From NCBI RefSeq assembly GCF_004353915.1, contig NZ_SMRP01000002.1, positions 84,564 to 148,563 of the forward strand: DNA of 64,000 bases, written 5' to 3'. The DNA is from Paraburkholderia silviterrae (GTDB lineage: Bacteria > Pseudomonadota > Gammaproteobacteria > Burkholderiales > Burkholderiaceae). The notes under the pieces are model-generated. The model had not been told where the DNA came from. It saw only the letters and a list, made by a program, of their open reading frames with translations, and searched no databases. Shown here piece by piece: positions 15,753 to 26,552 of this stretch. Position 1 is the first letter of the stretch. Every line of letters begins with the position of its first letter. The position numbers and the translations under genes are program-made.

Positions 15753-17222
15753 ATGAACGAATCGCAAATACCCGTCGCGCCAGCCGGACTCGTCGGCGGC
15801 GTCGAGGCAGACGATGCCGCCGTGCCGCAGCGCAGCCTGCTCGGCCTGTGGCAGATCGTGTTTCTCGTGATCTCGGCGGCCGCGCCGCTCACCGGCATGC
15901 TTGGCGCGGTGCCGCCCGCCATCAGCCTCGGCAACGGCGCGGGCATTCCCGGCGCCTTCGTGATCGCGGGCGTCGTGCTGCTCGTGTTCAGCGTCGGCTT
16001 CGCTTCGATGAGCCGGCATATCGTGCGCGCCGGCGCGTTCTACGCGTACATCACGGCGGGCTTCGGCCGCCCGCTCGGCATGGCGGGCGCGCTCGTCGCG
16101 CTGCTCTCGTACACCTGCATCCAGATCGCGCTGTATGGCCTGTTTGGCTTCTTCTGCACGGTCGTGCTCGGGCCGCTCTTGCATAGCACGATGCCGTGGT
16201 ACGTGTATTCGCTCGCCTGCATCGCCATCGTGCAGGTGACGGGCCTGCGCGGCATCGACCTGAACAGCCGCCTGCTCGGCGTGCTGATGAGCCTCGAGAT
16301 GGGCATCCTGCTCGTGCTCTCGATCGCCATCGTGATCCATCACGGCGGCCCCGACGGCCTCACGCTCGCGCCGTTCGCACCGAAGCACGTGTTCAGCGGC
16401 CACATGGGCATTGCGGTGATGTTCGCGCTCGCGTCGTTCATCGGCTTCGAGGCCACGGCGATCTACGGCAAGGAGTGCCGCAATCCGAAGGTCACGGTGC
16501 CGCGCGCGACCTATGTGTCGGTCACGCTGATCCTCGTGTTCTTCGCGTTCGTCACGTGGGCCATCGTCTGCGCCTATGGGCTGAAGGACGTGGCCGACGT
16601 GGCCACGAAGCAGCCGGGCGACTTCTGGTTCATCCAGTCCACGAAGTACCTGGGCGGCGCCATGACCACGACGATGAGCTTGCTCCTGCTCTCTAGCATC
16701 TTCGCGAGCCTGCTCTCGTTCCACAACACGATCGTGCGCTATATCCACGCGCTCTCGGTCGAAGGCATCCTGCCCGCGAAGCTCGACCGCCTGCATGCGA
16801 AGTACGGGTCACCGTATCTCGCGAGCTATCTGCAGACGCTCACGGTGGCGGTGCCGGTGGGACTCTTCGTGCTCGCGGGCGCCGATCCGTTCAATATCGT
16901 GTTCAGCTGCACGTCGGCGCTCGGCACCATCGGCATCGTGATGCTGCAGGCCGTGACGAGCTTCTCGGTGGCCGCTTACTTCCGCGCCACGAAAAAGGAC
17001 ACGCGGGTCTGGCACGCGTTCGTCGCACCGGTGCTGGGCGGGCTGGGCCTCTTGTGCATCGGCTTCGTGCTGATCGGCAACCTGGACGCGCTCTCCGGCT
17101 CCGATAGCCCGATCGTGCGCGCGTTCCCGTGGATCGTGCTCGCCGTGGCGCTAGTCGGCATCGCGCTGGGCTTCGTGTTCAGGCGCCACCGGCCCGACGT
17201 CTACGCGCGCTTCGGCCAGTAG
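15753..17222 (+). CDS. APC superfamily amino acid/amine permease
   Basis: 489 residues with about 12 membrane segments beginning at residue 28. The unwound first-helix motif AAAPLTGMLGAVPPA and the GFEATAIYGKECRNP segment of helix 6 are characteristic of APC transporters that carry amino acids or amines with protons. The start ATG is preceded by AGAGG. It follows the AraC regulator and precedes a porin on the same strand, so together these may supply the substrate of the amine-oxidase operon; this is inference from position only. Confidence 0.88.
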   Translation: MNESQIPVAPAGLVGGVEADDAAVPQRSLLGLWQIVFLVISAAAPLTGMLGAVPPAISLGNGAGIPGAFVIAGVVLLVFSVGFASMSRHIVRAGAFYAYITAGFGRPLGMAGALVALLSYTCIQIALYGLFGFFCTVVLGPLLHSTMPWYVYSLACIAIVQVTGLRGIDLNSRLLGVLMSLEMGILLVLSIAIVIHHGGPDGLTLAPFAPKHVFSGHMGIAVMFALASFIGFEATAIYGKECRNPKVTVPRATYVSVTLILVFFAFVTWAIVCAYGLKDVADVATKQPGDFWFIQSTKYLGGAMTTTMSLLLLSSIFASLLSFHNTIVRYIHALSVEGILPAKLDRLHAKYGSPYLASYLQTLTVAVPVGLFVLAGADPFNIVFSCTSALGTIGIVMLQAVTSFSVAAYFRATKKDTRVWHAFVAPVLGGLGLLCIGFVLIGNLDALSGSDSPIVRAFPWIVLAVALVGIALGFVFRRHRPDVYARFGQ

Positions 17223-17271
17223 CGCAGGGCGCCGCCGGGCGGGGCAGGCGCGGTATCCCGCGCTGCGTTCT

Positions 17272-17321
17272 CCAGGCCGCTGCTCTCCAGGCATTACCAG
17301 GCCGCTGTTCTCCAGGCATTC
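17272..17321 (+). repeat. 25-bp tandem repeat upstream of the porin
   Basis: Two adjacent 25-bp units (17272-17296 and 17297-17321) share CCAGGCCGCTG and TCTCCAGGCATT and differ at two positions. Shorter echoes (GCATTCCCAA, GCATTACCCA, GCATTTCCCA) follow at 10-11 bp spacing up to 17350. The rest of the 276-base gap before the porin holds no gene. Confidence 0.7.
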
Positions 17322-17498
17322 CCAAGCATTACCCACGCATTTCCCAGGCAGTCAAACCGCACGCGGTGCGCGCATTCGAGCCGCGCGCCGCGGCCCGGTC
17401 GCGCTCGCCCGTATTGACCAGGCCAAGGCGGGCCACGCCAGGCCAGGCCGGGTCGCACCGCTTGCGCGATCGCTCACTTCGAGACGAAAGACATCGAC

Positions 17499-18719
17499 AT
17501 GGCAAACACACTCGTCACGCGCACGGCGCTGGCGCTGGCTTCGTGCGCCCTCGCCACCTTCACGCAAGGGGCACACGCCCAGTCCTCGGTCACGCTCTTC
17601 GGCACGGTGGACGCCGGCCTCGTCTATTCGACGAATCAGCAGACCACGCAGACGGACGGCCGCACCAACGGCCATTCGAACTGGCAACTGGGCGGCGGCA
17701 ACCTCGTGCCCTCGCGCTGGGGCCTGACCGGCAGCGAGGACATCGGCGGCGGCACCACGGTGAACTTCACGCTGGAGAACAGCATCTTCACGCAGAACGG
17801 CGCATTGCTGCAGGGCGGCACGCTCTTTAACCGCAACGCGTGGGTGGGCGTGGCGAACGCGAACTACGGCACGCTCACGCTCGGCCGCCAGTACGACCCG
17901 TTCTCCGACAACATGGGCGCCTATGCGTCGAGCAACAACTGGGCGACGCTCTACGGCTCGCACTTCGGCGACGTCGACAACCTCAACGAAGCGTTCAACT
18001 TCAACAACTCGATCAAGTACGCGAGCCCGAGCTTCGGCGGCCTCACGGTCGGCGGGCTGTTCAGCCTTGGCGGCGTGGCGGGCAATTTCTCGCAGAATCG
18101 CGGCTGGTCGCTCGCGGCGAACTACACGCACGGGCCGCTCTCGCTCTCGGCGGGCTATCTGCAACTGCGCAATCCGCTCCAGGCGGCGCTGGGCGGGGAG
18201 AGCGGCTATATCGGCGACTTCAGCTGCGCCAACGCCGATGCTTCGTATTGCGAACTACAGAATGCGCAGAAAATCGACATCTATGGCGCGGGCGGTTCGT
18301 ATGCGCTCGACAAGGTGACGATCGCGCTGAGCTACACGCATACGCGGCTTTCGCAGAGCCAGTATTTCGCGAGCACGGCCCAGCCGCAAGGCGCCGATAT
18401 CTCGTTCGACATTGCCGAGCTCAATACGATGTGGCAGTTCTCTCCGGCGCTGCAATTTGGCTTCGCGTATATCTTCAACGACGCGCATCCCGATCAGGGC
18501 TCGTCCACGCGCATCCATCAGATCAACCTGGGCGCGGTGTACAACCTTTCGAAGCGCACGGCGCTCTATGCCGTGGCGATCGGCCAGAAGTCGTCGGGCG
18601 CCGGGCTCGGCATCAATGCCAGTGGCGGCACGCAAAACCTCGCGCAGATTCCGAATCTCGTGAACTCGGATACCGACAAGCAACTGGCGATCATTGCCGG
18701 CATTCGCCATAACTTCTGA
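17499..18719 (+). CDS. general outer-membrane porin, Burkholderiales OmpC type
   Basis: 406 residues. A signal peptide runs to AHA-QSS (cleavage after about residue 27). The mature protein opens SSVTLFGTVDAGLVYS, has the SRWGLTGSEDIGGG and FNRNAWVGVANANYGTLTLGRQ strands typical of gram-negative porins, and ends AGIRHNF with the terminal Phe used by the assembly machinery. Forms trimeric 16-stranded pores for small hydrophilic solutes. It follows the APC permease by 276 bases and may be co-regulated with it. Slightly longer than the average 370-380 aa. Confidence 0.92.
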   Translation: MANTLVTRTALALASCALATFTQGAHAQSSVTLFGTVDAGLVYSTNQQTTQTDGRTNGHSNWQLGGGNLVPSRWGLTGSEDIGGGTTVNFTLENSIFTQNGALLQGGTLFNRNAWVGVANANYGTLTLGRQYDPFSDNMGAYASSNNWATLYGSHFGDVDNLNEAFNFNNSIKYASPSFGGLTVGGLFSLGGVAGNFSQNRGWSLAANYTHGPLSLSAGYLQLRNPLQAALGGESGYIGDFSCANADASYCELQNAQKIDIYGAGGSYALDKVTIALSYTHTRLSQSQYFASTAQPQGADISFDIAELNTMWQFSPALQFGFAYIFNDAHPDQGSSTRIHQINLGAVYNLSKRTALYAVAIGQKSSGAGLGINASGGTQNLAQIPNLVNSDTDKQLAIIAGIRHNF

Positions 18720-18780
18720 AGAGGCGGCGATCCGTGGGAAGGCGGCCAGGGTTCATTTCTTGGTAGTGAACGGGCGCGCC

Positions 18781-19599
18781 TCAATTCAGGACGGTCGTGC
18801 CATCACGATGGCTCAGGTGTTGCAGCACAGGATCGCTGGCGTGAACCGCAATCAGGTTCACGCCAGCCGGGAAAATGCGATATTCCAGCTCACCGAGCAG
18901 GCTTTCGATGATGGCCTGATCGGACTTGATAATTTCAATCAACAGGATCGGCTTGTGATTCTGCAGCGTCGCTCTGGCCCCACGTAATACCTCGACTTCC
19001 ATGCCTTCGACATCGAGCTTGATGAAATCGACGCGCTCGAGGGCAAGCGCATCGATGCTCACCATCGGCACGGTTTGCCCGCGTGACGGGTCGTATGAAA
19101 TGGGTTGGCCGATATCCTCGGTGCTCTCTTGCTGGCGCAATTCGAGGCTGCCGAAACTGGCCTGCGCAAAGTAATCCGGCTGCGGCACGGCCAATTGGCC
19201 GTCGCGCTCGCCAAGCGCAGCCAGCTTCGCCCGCGCATTCAGGCAATTGTTGAGGGCGATGTTGCCGGTCAGCGCATAGTAGACGACCTCCTGCGCTTCG
19301 AAGCTCAGCACGCGTCCCCAGCCATGCATGTGCCGCGCCCATTCGATCGTATGCACGCCGATGTTCGCGCCACCATCGATCGCCAGAATGCCATCGCCGA
19401 AATACTGGCGTCGCCGGTCGAGGAGTGCAAGCACGAATCCAACCTCATTCGCATCGAAACACGACTTCTGCAGGAGCTGATAGCCCACACCGAAAGCACC
19501 GCGTGCTTCGCTGACGTTGTAGTCGTTACGGTTGACGATCATCGTGCCGTGATTGGTTGCCGCGAGTATGAATGCGATGGGGCGATTGGGATGTGACAT
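18781..19599 (-). CDS. FkbM family methyltransferase
   Basis: 272 residues with a SAM-dependent methyltransferase core: IDGGANIGVHTIEWA (about 73-87) as the SAM glycine loop, FEAQEVVYYALTGNIALNN as the acidic second strand, and the FkbM signature DFIKLDVEGMEVEVLRGA followed by KPILLIEI. Family members usually O-methylate sugars or lipids. No glycan or polyketide cluster surrounds it, so its acceptor is unknown. Monocistronic, divergent from lutA. Confidence 0.85.
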   Translation of the reverse strand: MSHPNRPIAFILAATNHGTMIVNRNDYNVSEARGAFGVGYQLLQKSCFDANEVGFVLALLDRRRQYFGDGILAIDGGANIGVHTIEWARHMHGWGRVLSFEAQEVVYYALTGNIALNNCLNARAKLAALGERDGQLAVPQPDYFAQASFGSLELRQQESTEDIGQPISYDPSRGQTVPMVSIDALALERVDFIKLDVEGMEVEVLRGARATLQNHKPILLIEIIKSDQAIIESLLGELEYRIFPAGVNLIAVHASDPVLQHLSHRDGTTVLN

Positions 19600-19916
19600 G
19601 GTTCAGAGATCCTGGTTAGACGGGCTGATTTTCGATTCGAACGTGCGGTTAAACGCCGGTATGCCGTGAACGGCCGGTCCGCGAATTGTAGGGTCACGGT
19701 TATCACGTAATTGGCTGCGGGATCGGTGCCTTGATTTGAGTCTCGCTGCAGCGCGGAAAATGAGCCGGCATGGCAGCAGGGCGGTGTGGCCCGCATGGTG
19801 CGGCCAGCTTGGTGCGGCCAGCGTGGTGTGTGCAGGGCGGCACGGCCCGCCTCGCGCGCCGGCCGGGCGGATCGGCGCTAGAATGTTCTGGTCCGCTTTC
19901 CCGCGTGAGCCCTCGC
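19600..19916. other. divergent intergenic region between FkbM gene and lutA
   Basis: 317 bases without a gene. Near 19796-19835 there is a short imperfect repetition of TGGTGCGGCCAGC. The front half is AT-richer (TTATCACGTAATTGG near 19700) and is the likely promoter area for one or both genes. No clear operator for a LutR-type regulator was found. Confidence 0.4.
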
Positions 19917-20656
19917 ATGAAAGTCGCCCTTTTTGTTCCGTGCTTCATCGACGCGTTCTATCCCGAGGTTGGGATCGCCACGCTCGAATTGCTGGAGCGC
20001 CTCGGCTGCGAGGTCGACTACCCGCTCGATCAAACCTGCTGCGGCCAGCCCATGGCCAACAGCGGCGCGCGGGCCGAAGCGGCCGGCGCGGAGCGCGTGT
20101 TCGCGCGCGCCTTCGAAGGCTACGACTTTATCGTCGGCCCCTCGGCAAGCTGCGTGAACCACGTACGCGATCATTTCACCGCCATCGAGCAGACCGAAGC
20201 CGTTCGTGGCGTGCGCGCCCATACCTTCGAGCTCGTGGAGTTCCTGCACGACGTGCTGCGCGTGCGCGAATTTCCGTGGGCTGAATTCCCCTGGCGCGTG
20301 GGGCTGCACAACAGCTGCAGCGCGCTGCGCCATCTCCATGAGGCCTCGACTTCCGAGGTGCCGGGCAAGCCCTTTTCGAAGCCACTCGCGTTGCTGCAGG
20401 GCGTGAAGGGCATCGAATTCGTGCAGCCGAAGCGCCCCGACGAATGCTGCGGATTTGGCGGCACGTTCGCTGTGACCGAAGAAGCGGTTTCCGTGCGCAT
20501 GGGGCAGGACAAGGTCGTCGACCACGTGAGCGCGGGTGCGCAATACATCGTCTCGGGCGACATGTCGTGCCTCATGCATCAGCAGGGCTGCGCGGAGCGC
20601 ATGCAGTCCGACGTGCGCTTCATCCATATCGCCCAGGTGCTCAACGGAGCGCGCGA

Positions 20657-20660
<4 letters not shown>
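19917..20660 (+). CDS. lutA: L-lactate oxidation complex subunit LutA
   Basis: 247 residues. Cys-rich (Fe-S) protein of the LutABC lactate-oxidising complex, with two CCG-type domains: DQTCCGQPMAN (near 39-49) and DECCGFGGTFA (near 176-186), plus Cys residues in GPSASCVNH and GDMSCLMH. Start at the ATG of MKVALFVPCFID. Its stop overlaps the lutB start (ATGA), so the genes are translationally coupled. Confidence 0.93.
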
Positions 20661-22094
<1,434 letters not shown>

Positions 22095-22108
<14 letters not shown>

Positions 22109-22682
22109 AGCGTTCCTCGCGCGCGTGCGCGCCGCGCAGCCCGCAGCCCAGGCGCTGCCCGAGGTGCCCTTGTTCGACACGCCGCCCGGAGACTTGCGCG
22201 CGCGCTTTGGCGCCGCACTCGCGCTGATGGGCGGCAAAGAAGCGCTGGCCGAATCGGGCGAGGCCGTGCTCGCGCTGATACGCGAGCGCTTCGGCGCGCA
22301 GGTGTCGATCGCGTCGGCCGCGCCCGAGGTGCAGGGCACGCGTGCGCTGAACGCGGCCACGCCGCCCGTGTCGCTCGAAGACGTGGAGGTGGGCGTCGTG
22401 CGCTCGCGCTTCGGCGTGGCGGAGACGGGCTCGGTATGGCTTTCCGAGCGCGAGTACGTGGTGAATGCGCTGGGCTACCTCGTGCAGCATGTTTACGTGC
22501 TGCTCGATCCCGGCGAACTCGTGGCGGGTCTTCAGGACGCCTACCGGCGCGACGACTTTCGCGGCGCGCGCTACGCGGCGCTGGTGACGGGGCCCTCCGC
22601 GACGGCCGATATCGAGGGCGTGCTGATACAGGGCGCGCAAGGGGTGAGATCGCTGACCGTGGTATGGATGGCGGCGCGCTGA
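22095..22682 (+). CDS. lutC: lactate utilization protein LutC
   Basis: 195 residues, a single LUD domain with the conserved GVAETGSVWLS and the terminal SATADIEGVLIQGAQGVRSL. Third gene of lutABC, starting within the lutB tail behind a GGGAGG ribosome binding site. Slightly shorter than the usual 220-240 aa because the N-terminus is compact. Confidence 0.92.
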
Positions 22683-22701
22683 AATAGTCACGCGGGTAAC
22701 A

Positions 22702-25035
22702 ATGATCATCCACGTACTACTCCTGAGCGGCTTTTTGCTGGCGAGCATCGCCCTGGTGCAGGCCGTGAGCCTGCGCTTCGCACTCTCCGAATCGGTGCTG
22801 CTGGCCGCGTGGGGCTTCGCGCTTGGCGGCATCTATCTCGTGAGTGGCGAGGCCTGGCCGCAACTGGCCACGAGCGTCTTCACGCCGGCGCTCGCGCCGC
22901 GTCTACCGCCCGAAGCTTATCTGTGGATCTTCCTGCCGCTCTTGTTGTTTCAGGCCGCGTTGAGCGTCAACGTGCGCGAGATGCTGGGCGACGCCGCGCC
23001 CATTTTGCTGCTTGCCGTGGTGGCCGTATTCGTCGCCACGGCGATGGTGGGGGGCGCGATCGGTCTCACGGGCCTTGGCCCGCTCACCGATGGTCTGCTG
23101 CTTGGCGCGATGATCGCGACCACGGACCCTTCCGCCGTGCTTGCCGTGTTCCGCGAAGTGGGCGCGCCCGAGCGTCTCGTGCGCCTCGTGGAGGGCGAGA
23201 GCCTGCTCAACGACGCGGCCGCCATCGCCATTGCGACCGTGCTGATCGCCGCCATTACCGGCGACACCGCCGCCGCAACGGGTGGTGCTGCGCTGCGCAC
23301 GCTTGCCATCGAACTGCTCGGCGGCCTTGCAGTGGGCGCGCTTGCCGGGCGCGCGTTCGCGTATCTGCTGCCGGCGCTCGGCGGCGAGGGCAAGGCCGAG
23401 ATTTCGCTGAGCTTTGCGCTGCCGTATCCGCTCTATCTGTTCGCCGATCAAACGCTCCATGTCTCCGGCGTGGTCTCGGTGGTTGCGGCGGGGCTCGTCA
23501 TCAGCGGGCTTGGCCGCACGCGGCTTTCGCCCGTGAACTGGCAGCACCTGCAGCTGATCTGGGAGCAGGTGGCGGCCATGGCGGGCGCGGCCATCTTCCT
23601 GCTCGCGGCCATGCAGATTCCCGCCACGCTGCGCGACGCGCACTGGCTCGATCTGATCGCGCTTGTGGTGGTGGTGGTGACGGCACTGGTGGCCCGCCTC
23701 GTCGTGGCGTTCGGCATGCTGCCGCTCTTGAGCCGCCTGAGGCTCACCGAGCCCGTGAGCGCCGCGTACAAGCTCGTGATCGCATGGGGCGGGCTGCGCG
23801 GCGCGGTCACGCTCGTGCTCGCGCTCGGCCTCGCGCACAACGAGGCGCTGCCCGAGACCACGCGCCGCTTCGTCGCCATCCTCGCCACCGGCTTTGTGCT
23901 GGTGAGCCTGATCGTGAACGGCTCGTCGCTCAAGCTGCTCATCAAGCGGCTCAAGCTCGATCTGCTTTCGCCGCAGGAGGAGGCGTTGCAGCAGCAGGCG
24001 GTGCGGCTGTCTTCGCTGGGCGTGTTCGAGCAGGTGCATCTGGCGGCGCGTACCTTTCGCATACCCGAGTCGATCGCCGACGAAGCTTGCAACAGCTTCA
24101 GGCACAGCATCGACCTGAGCGCGACGGCCTTCGATATCGAGGCGGCGCTTTCCGAGCGCGAGCGTCTTGCCATCGGGCTCGCCACGCTCGCGAGCAAGGA
24201 GCGCGACCTGATTCCACGGTACGGCAGCGGCATCATCACGATCCGCAATCTCGACGCGATGATGCGCAACACCGACGCGATGATCGAGGCGGCCCGCGAA
24301 AGCGGGCGCATTGGCTACCAGCGCGCGGCGGCGAAGATACTCGCCGAGCCGCCGGGGCTGCGTGTCGCGCGCTTCGTGGCACGCTGGCTGCATATCAACC
24401 AGCCATACGCGGATGCGCTCGCCGATCAGTTCGAACTCCTGATGTGTCGCCGCGTGGTGCTGCACGAGCTGCTGGAATTCGCCGATGGTAGTCTCACGCC
24501 GCTGTTGGGCGAGCGGCTGGCCAAATTGCTCCGCACGATACTCAAGAGTCGCATCGAGAAGGCCGAGCGCGGGCTGGACAACGTGCGGCGGTGCTTTGGC
24601 GGGAACGGCGCGGACGCGCTCGAGCGTCGCATGATGCTGCTCTACGCGCTGCGCGAAGGGCGCGCGCGCGTGGTGGCGATGTACGAGGACCGCTCGATTT
24701 CGAAGGAGATCTACGATTCGATCCGCCGCGAGCTGGACGCGGCCTGGAAGCGGGCGGTGCCGCGCGCGCATCCGGACTTGCTGCTGGGGGACGGTGCGCA
24801 CGCACAGGCGGGGGGCGTCGGCGAGCCGAAGGCGTTCGCCGGCACTGGAGCGGACGCGCAATCAAACGCGCAATCAAACGCACAAGCAAACGCGCAAGCA
24901 GCGCCCACGCCCGAAGTGCAAGGCACGGCAGCGCCCGTTGCGACGGCGGCACGCGACGATACTCCCGATACCACCGATACCACCGAAAGCACCGCAAGCG
25001 ACGCAAACGAAGCACAGCGAGGCGCTGCGCCATGA
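22702..25035 (+). CDS. CPA1-type Na+(K+)/H+ antiporter
   Basis: 777 residues. About 12 membrane segments occupy residues 5-425. The antiporter motifs are ATTDPSAVLAVF (near 139-150) and EGESLLNDAAAIAIA (near 165-180), containing the ion-binding ND pair. A long cytoplasmic helical domain (430-690) follows, then a low-complexity tail with three to four 12-bp DNA repeats (from 24856, encoding SNAQ/ANAQ) and a Thr/Asp-rich end. Starts 20 bases after lutC and overlaps the next gene by ATGA, so it may be read with lutABC. Confidence 0.88.
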   Translation: MIIHVLLLSGFLLASIALVQAVSLRFALSESVLLAAWGFALGGIYLVSGEAWPQLATSVFTPALAPRLPPEAYLWIFLPLLLFQAALSVNVREMLGDAAPILLLAVVAVFVATAMVGGAIGLTGLGPLTDGLLLGAMIATTDPSAVLAVFREVGAPERLVRLVEGESLLNDAAAIAIATVLIAAITGDTAAATGGAALRTLAIELLGGLAVGALAGRAFAYLLPALGGEGKAEISLSFALPYPLYLFADQTLHVSGVVSVVAAGLVISGLGRTRLSPVNWQHLQLIWEQVAAMAGAAIFLLAAMQIPATLRDAHWLDLIALVVVVVTALVARLVVAFGMLPLLSRLRLTEPVSAAYKLVIAWGGLRGAVTLVLALGLAHNEALPETTRRFVAILATGFVLVSLIVNGSSLKLLIKRLKLDLLSPQEEALQQQAVRLSSLGVFEQVHLAARTFRIPESIADEACNSFRHSIDLSATAFDIEAALSERERLAIGLATLASKERDLIPRYGSGIITIRNLDAMMRNTDAMIEAARESGRIGYQRAAAKILAEPPGLRVARFVARWLHINQPYADALADQFELLMCRRVVLHELLEFADGSLTPLLGERLAKLLRTILKSRIEKAERGLDNVRRCFGGNGADALERRMMLLYALREGRARVVAMYEDRSISKEIYDSIRRELDAAWKRAVPRAHPDLLLGDGAHAQAGGVGEPKAFAGTGADAQSNAQSNAQANAQAAPTPEVQGTAAPVATAARDDTPDTTDTTESTASDANEAQRGAAP

Positions 25036-25859
25036 CCGAAATCGGGAGCGCACTGCTGGTGTTCGTGCTGTTGCTGGGCGGCACGGGGCTCGGCGTGCTG
25101 CTCAAGCCGTTGCTGCCCGAAGAGCATCGCAAGCATGAAACGGTGCAGCTCGTGCAATTGGTGCTCGGCATGCTCGTGACGTTCGCGGCGCTGGTGCTGA
25201 GCTTGCTCATCGCGTCGGCGAAAACGAGCTACGACACGGCCACCGACGACATGCGCGCCTACTCGGCGGATCTGATCCAGCTCGACGATCGCCTGCGCGA
25301 CTACGGTCCCGACGCCACCGCCGCGCGCGACGCCCTGCGCAGCTACACCGCGGCGGCCATTGCCTCCACGTGGCCGCAGGAAAGCCCGCCGCCTGGCGAC
25401 TACTATCCGCGCGTGCAACCCGCAACCGACGGCGAGATCGAAAGCAAGACGCTGGGGGCGCTGCTCAATACGGTTGGCCAGGAGATCGGCCGTTTCGAGC
25501 CGCACGAACGTTATCAGGCTGCGCTCGCGGCGCGCCTGACCGATCTGTTCGGGCGCGTGCGCGATGCGCGCTGGCGCCTGATCGAAGAGGCGCACGCCAC
25601 CATCTCGCGGCCCTTCTTCGCGATGCTCACCTTGTGGCTCATGCTGATCTTCCTGAGCTTCGGCCTGATCGCGCCACATAACGCGCTCGCCATGGTGATG
25701 ATCGTGCTGGGTGCGGTGTCGATTTCGTCGACGGTGTATGTGATCGTCGATTTCGACACGCCGTTTACGGGGGAAATCGTGATCCCGAGCGATTCCATGC
25801 GCGACGCGCTTGCCCATATGAACCGCACGCTGGCGCCGCAGGCGCCACAGCAGCAATGA
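25032..25859 (+). CDS. DUF4239-like membrane protein
   Basis: 275 residues, start overlapping the antiporter stop (ATGA). Two N-terminal membrane segments (about 5-25 and 41-63, ending LVLSLLIASAKTSYD) and two near the C-terminus (about 195-245) flank a soluble helical domain. This arrangement and the LIASAK-SYD motif resemble DUF4239/bestrophin-like proteins. Coupling to the antiporter suggests a shared role in ion homeostasis, which is inference from gene order. Confidence 0.7.
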   Translation: MTEIGSALLVFVLLLGGTGLGVLLKPLLPEEHRKHETVQLVQLVLGMLVTFAALVLSLLIASAKTSYDTATDDMRAYSADLIQLDDRLRDYGPDATAARDALRSYTAAAIASTWPQESPPPGDYYPRVQPATDGEIESKTLGALLNTVGQEIGRFEPHERYQAALAARLTDLFGRVRDARWRLIEEAHATISRPFFAMLTLWLMLIFLSFGLIAPHNALAMVMIVLGAVSISSTVYVIVDFDTPFTGEIVIPSDSMRDALAHMNRTLAPQAPQQQ

Positions 25860-25986
25860 GCGGGCTGGCGCTCGTGTAATCGCGAGCCTTCGCGTGGCAT
25901 TGCCCGCCGTGCTCGCGCCGTGCCGCTTCTTGCCACACGTGCGCTAGACTCGCTCTTCGATTCGAGCATGGAAAAGGAGGTGCCCG

Positions 25987-26475
25987 ATGCTGCGCAAGAC
26001 TCTCAACGCGTCGCGGCTGCAGGAGGAAGTGAAGCGCCGGATTCACCGGCTGCAGGAAGTCGTGGACGACGGCGTGAAGATCGGCGTGCCGCGTCCGCAA
26101 CTGCAGACCCCCGACCGCACGGGCTGCAACTGGACGATGCGCAATTTTGGCAACGCGGCGGGGTTCGAGGCGAGCATCGCCGGCGTGCTCGCGCTGGTGC
26201 AGGCGGAGTACAACCTCTCGGCGTCCGGCGGGGAGGAGAGCGAGGCGCCGCGCGCTCCAGTTGACGACCCGTTCGGCGGCACGCACGCACCGGCGAGCGT
26301 CGATCCGTTCGGTGAACCCACGCCTGCGCCGGCAGCTAATCCGTTCGCCGAGGCGAAGCCGTCCGATCCATCGAAGGCGGGCGGCGACCCGTTCGGCACG
26401 GCTTCGTCTGAGAAGGGCAGCGCAAGCGAACCGGCGCCGCGCAAGCGCTCGGCGAACCCGTTCGGCGACGATTGA
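25987..26475 (+). CDS. hypothetical protein with DPF/NPF repeat tail
   Basis: 162 residues behind a strong AAAGGAGG ribosome binding site. Residues 1-80 form a small helical domain (RLQEEVKRRIHRLQEVVDDG, then a CNWTMRNFG segment). The C-terminal half is disordered, Pro/Ala/Ser-rich, and carries five evenly placed D/N-P-F motifs: DDPFGG, VDPFGE, ANPFAE, GDPFGT, ANPFGDD, roughly 15-20 residues apart. No known bacterial family comes to mind. The motifs look like short linear peptides that would be read by a partner protein. Confidence 0.75.
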   Translation: MLRKTLNASRLQEEVKRRIHRLQEVVDDGVKIGVPRPQLQTPDRTGCNWTMRNFGNAAGFEASIAGVLALVQAEYNLSASGGEESEAPRAPVDDPFGGTHAPASVDPFGEPTPAPAANPFAEAKPSDPSKAGGDPFGTASSEKGSASEPAPRKRSANPFGDD

Positions 26476-26552
26476 TGCCGCCGATTGACGCCGCCTCATG
26501 CGCCGCTTTTGAAGGTACATCTCAGGCCGCCTGCAGCCTGAGCTCGCGGCGC

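Noticed and set aside
22903..24861. 652-residue frame opposite the antiporter gene
   Set aside because: A shadow of third-position GC bias: His/Arg/Glu-rich text without domains or a ribosome binding site, lying over a clear membrane protein.
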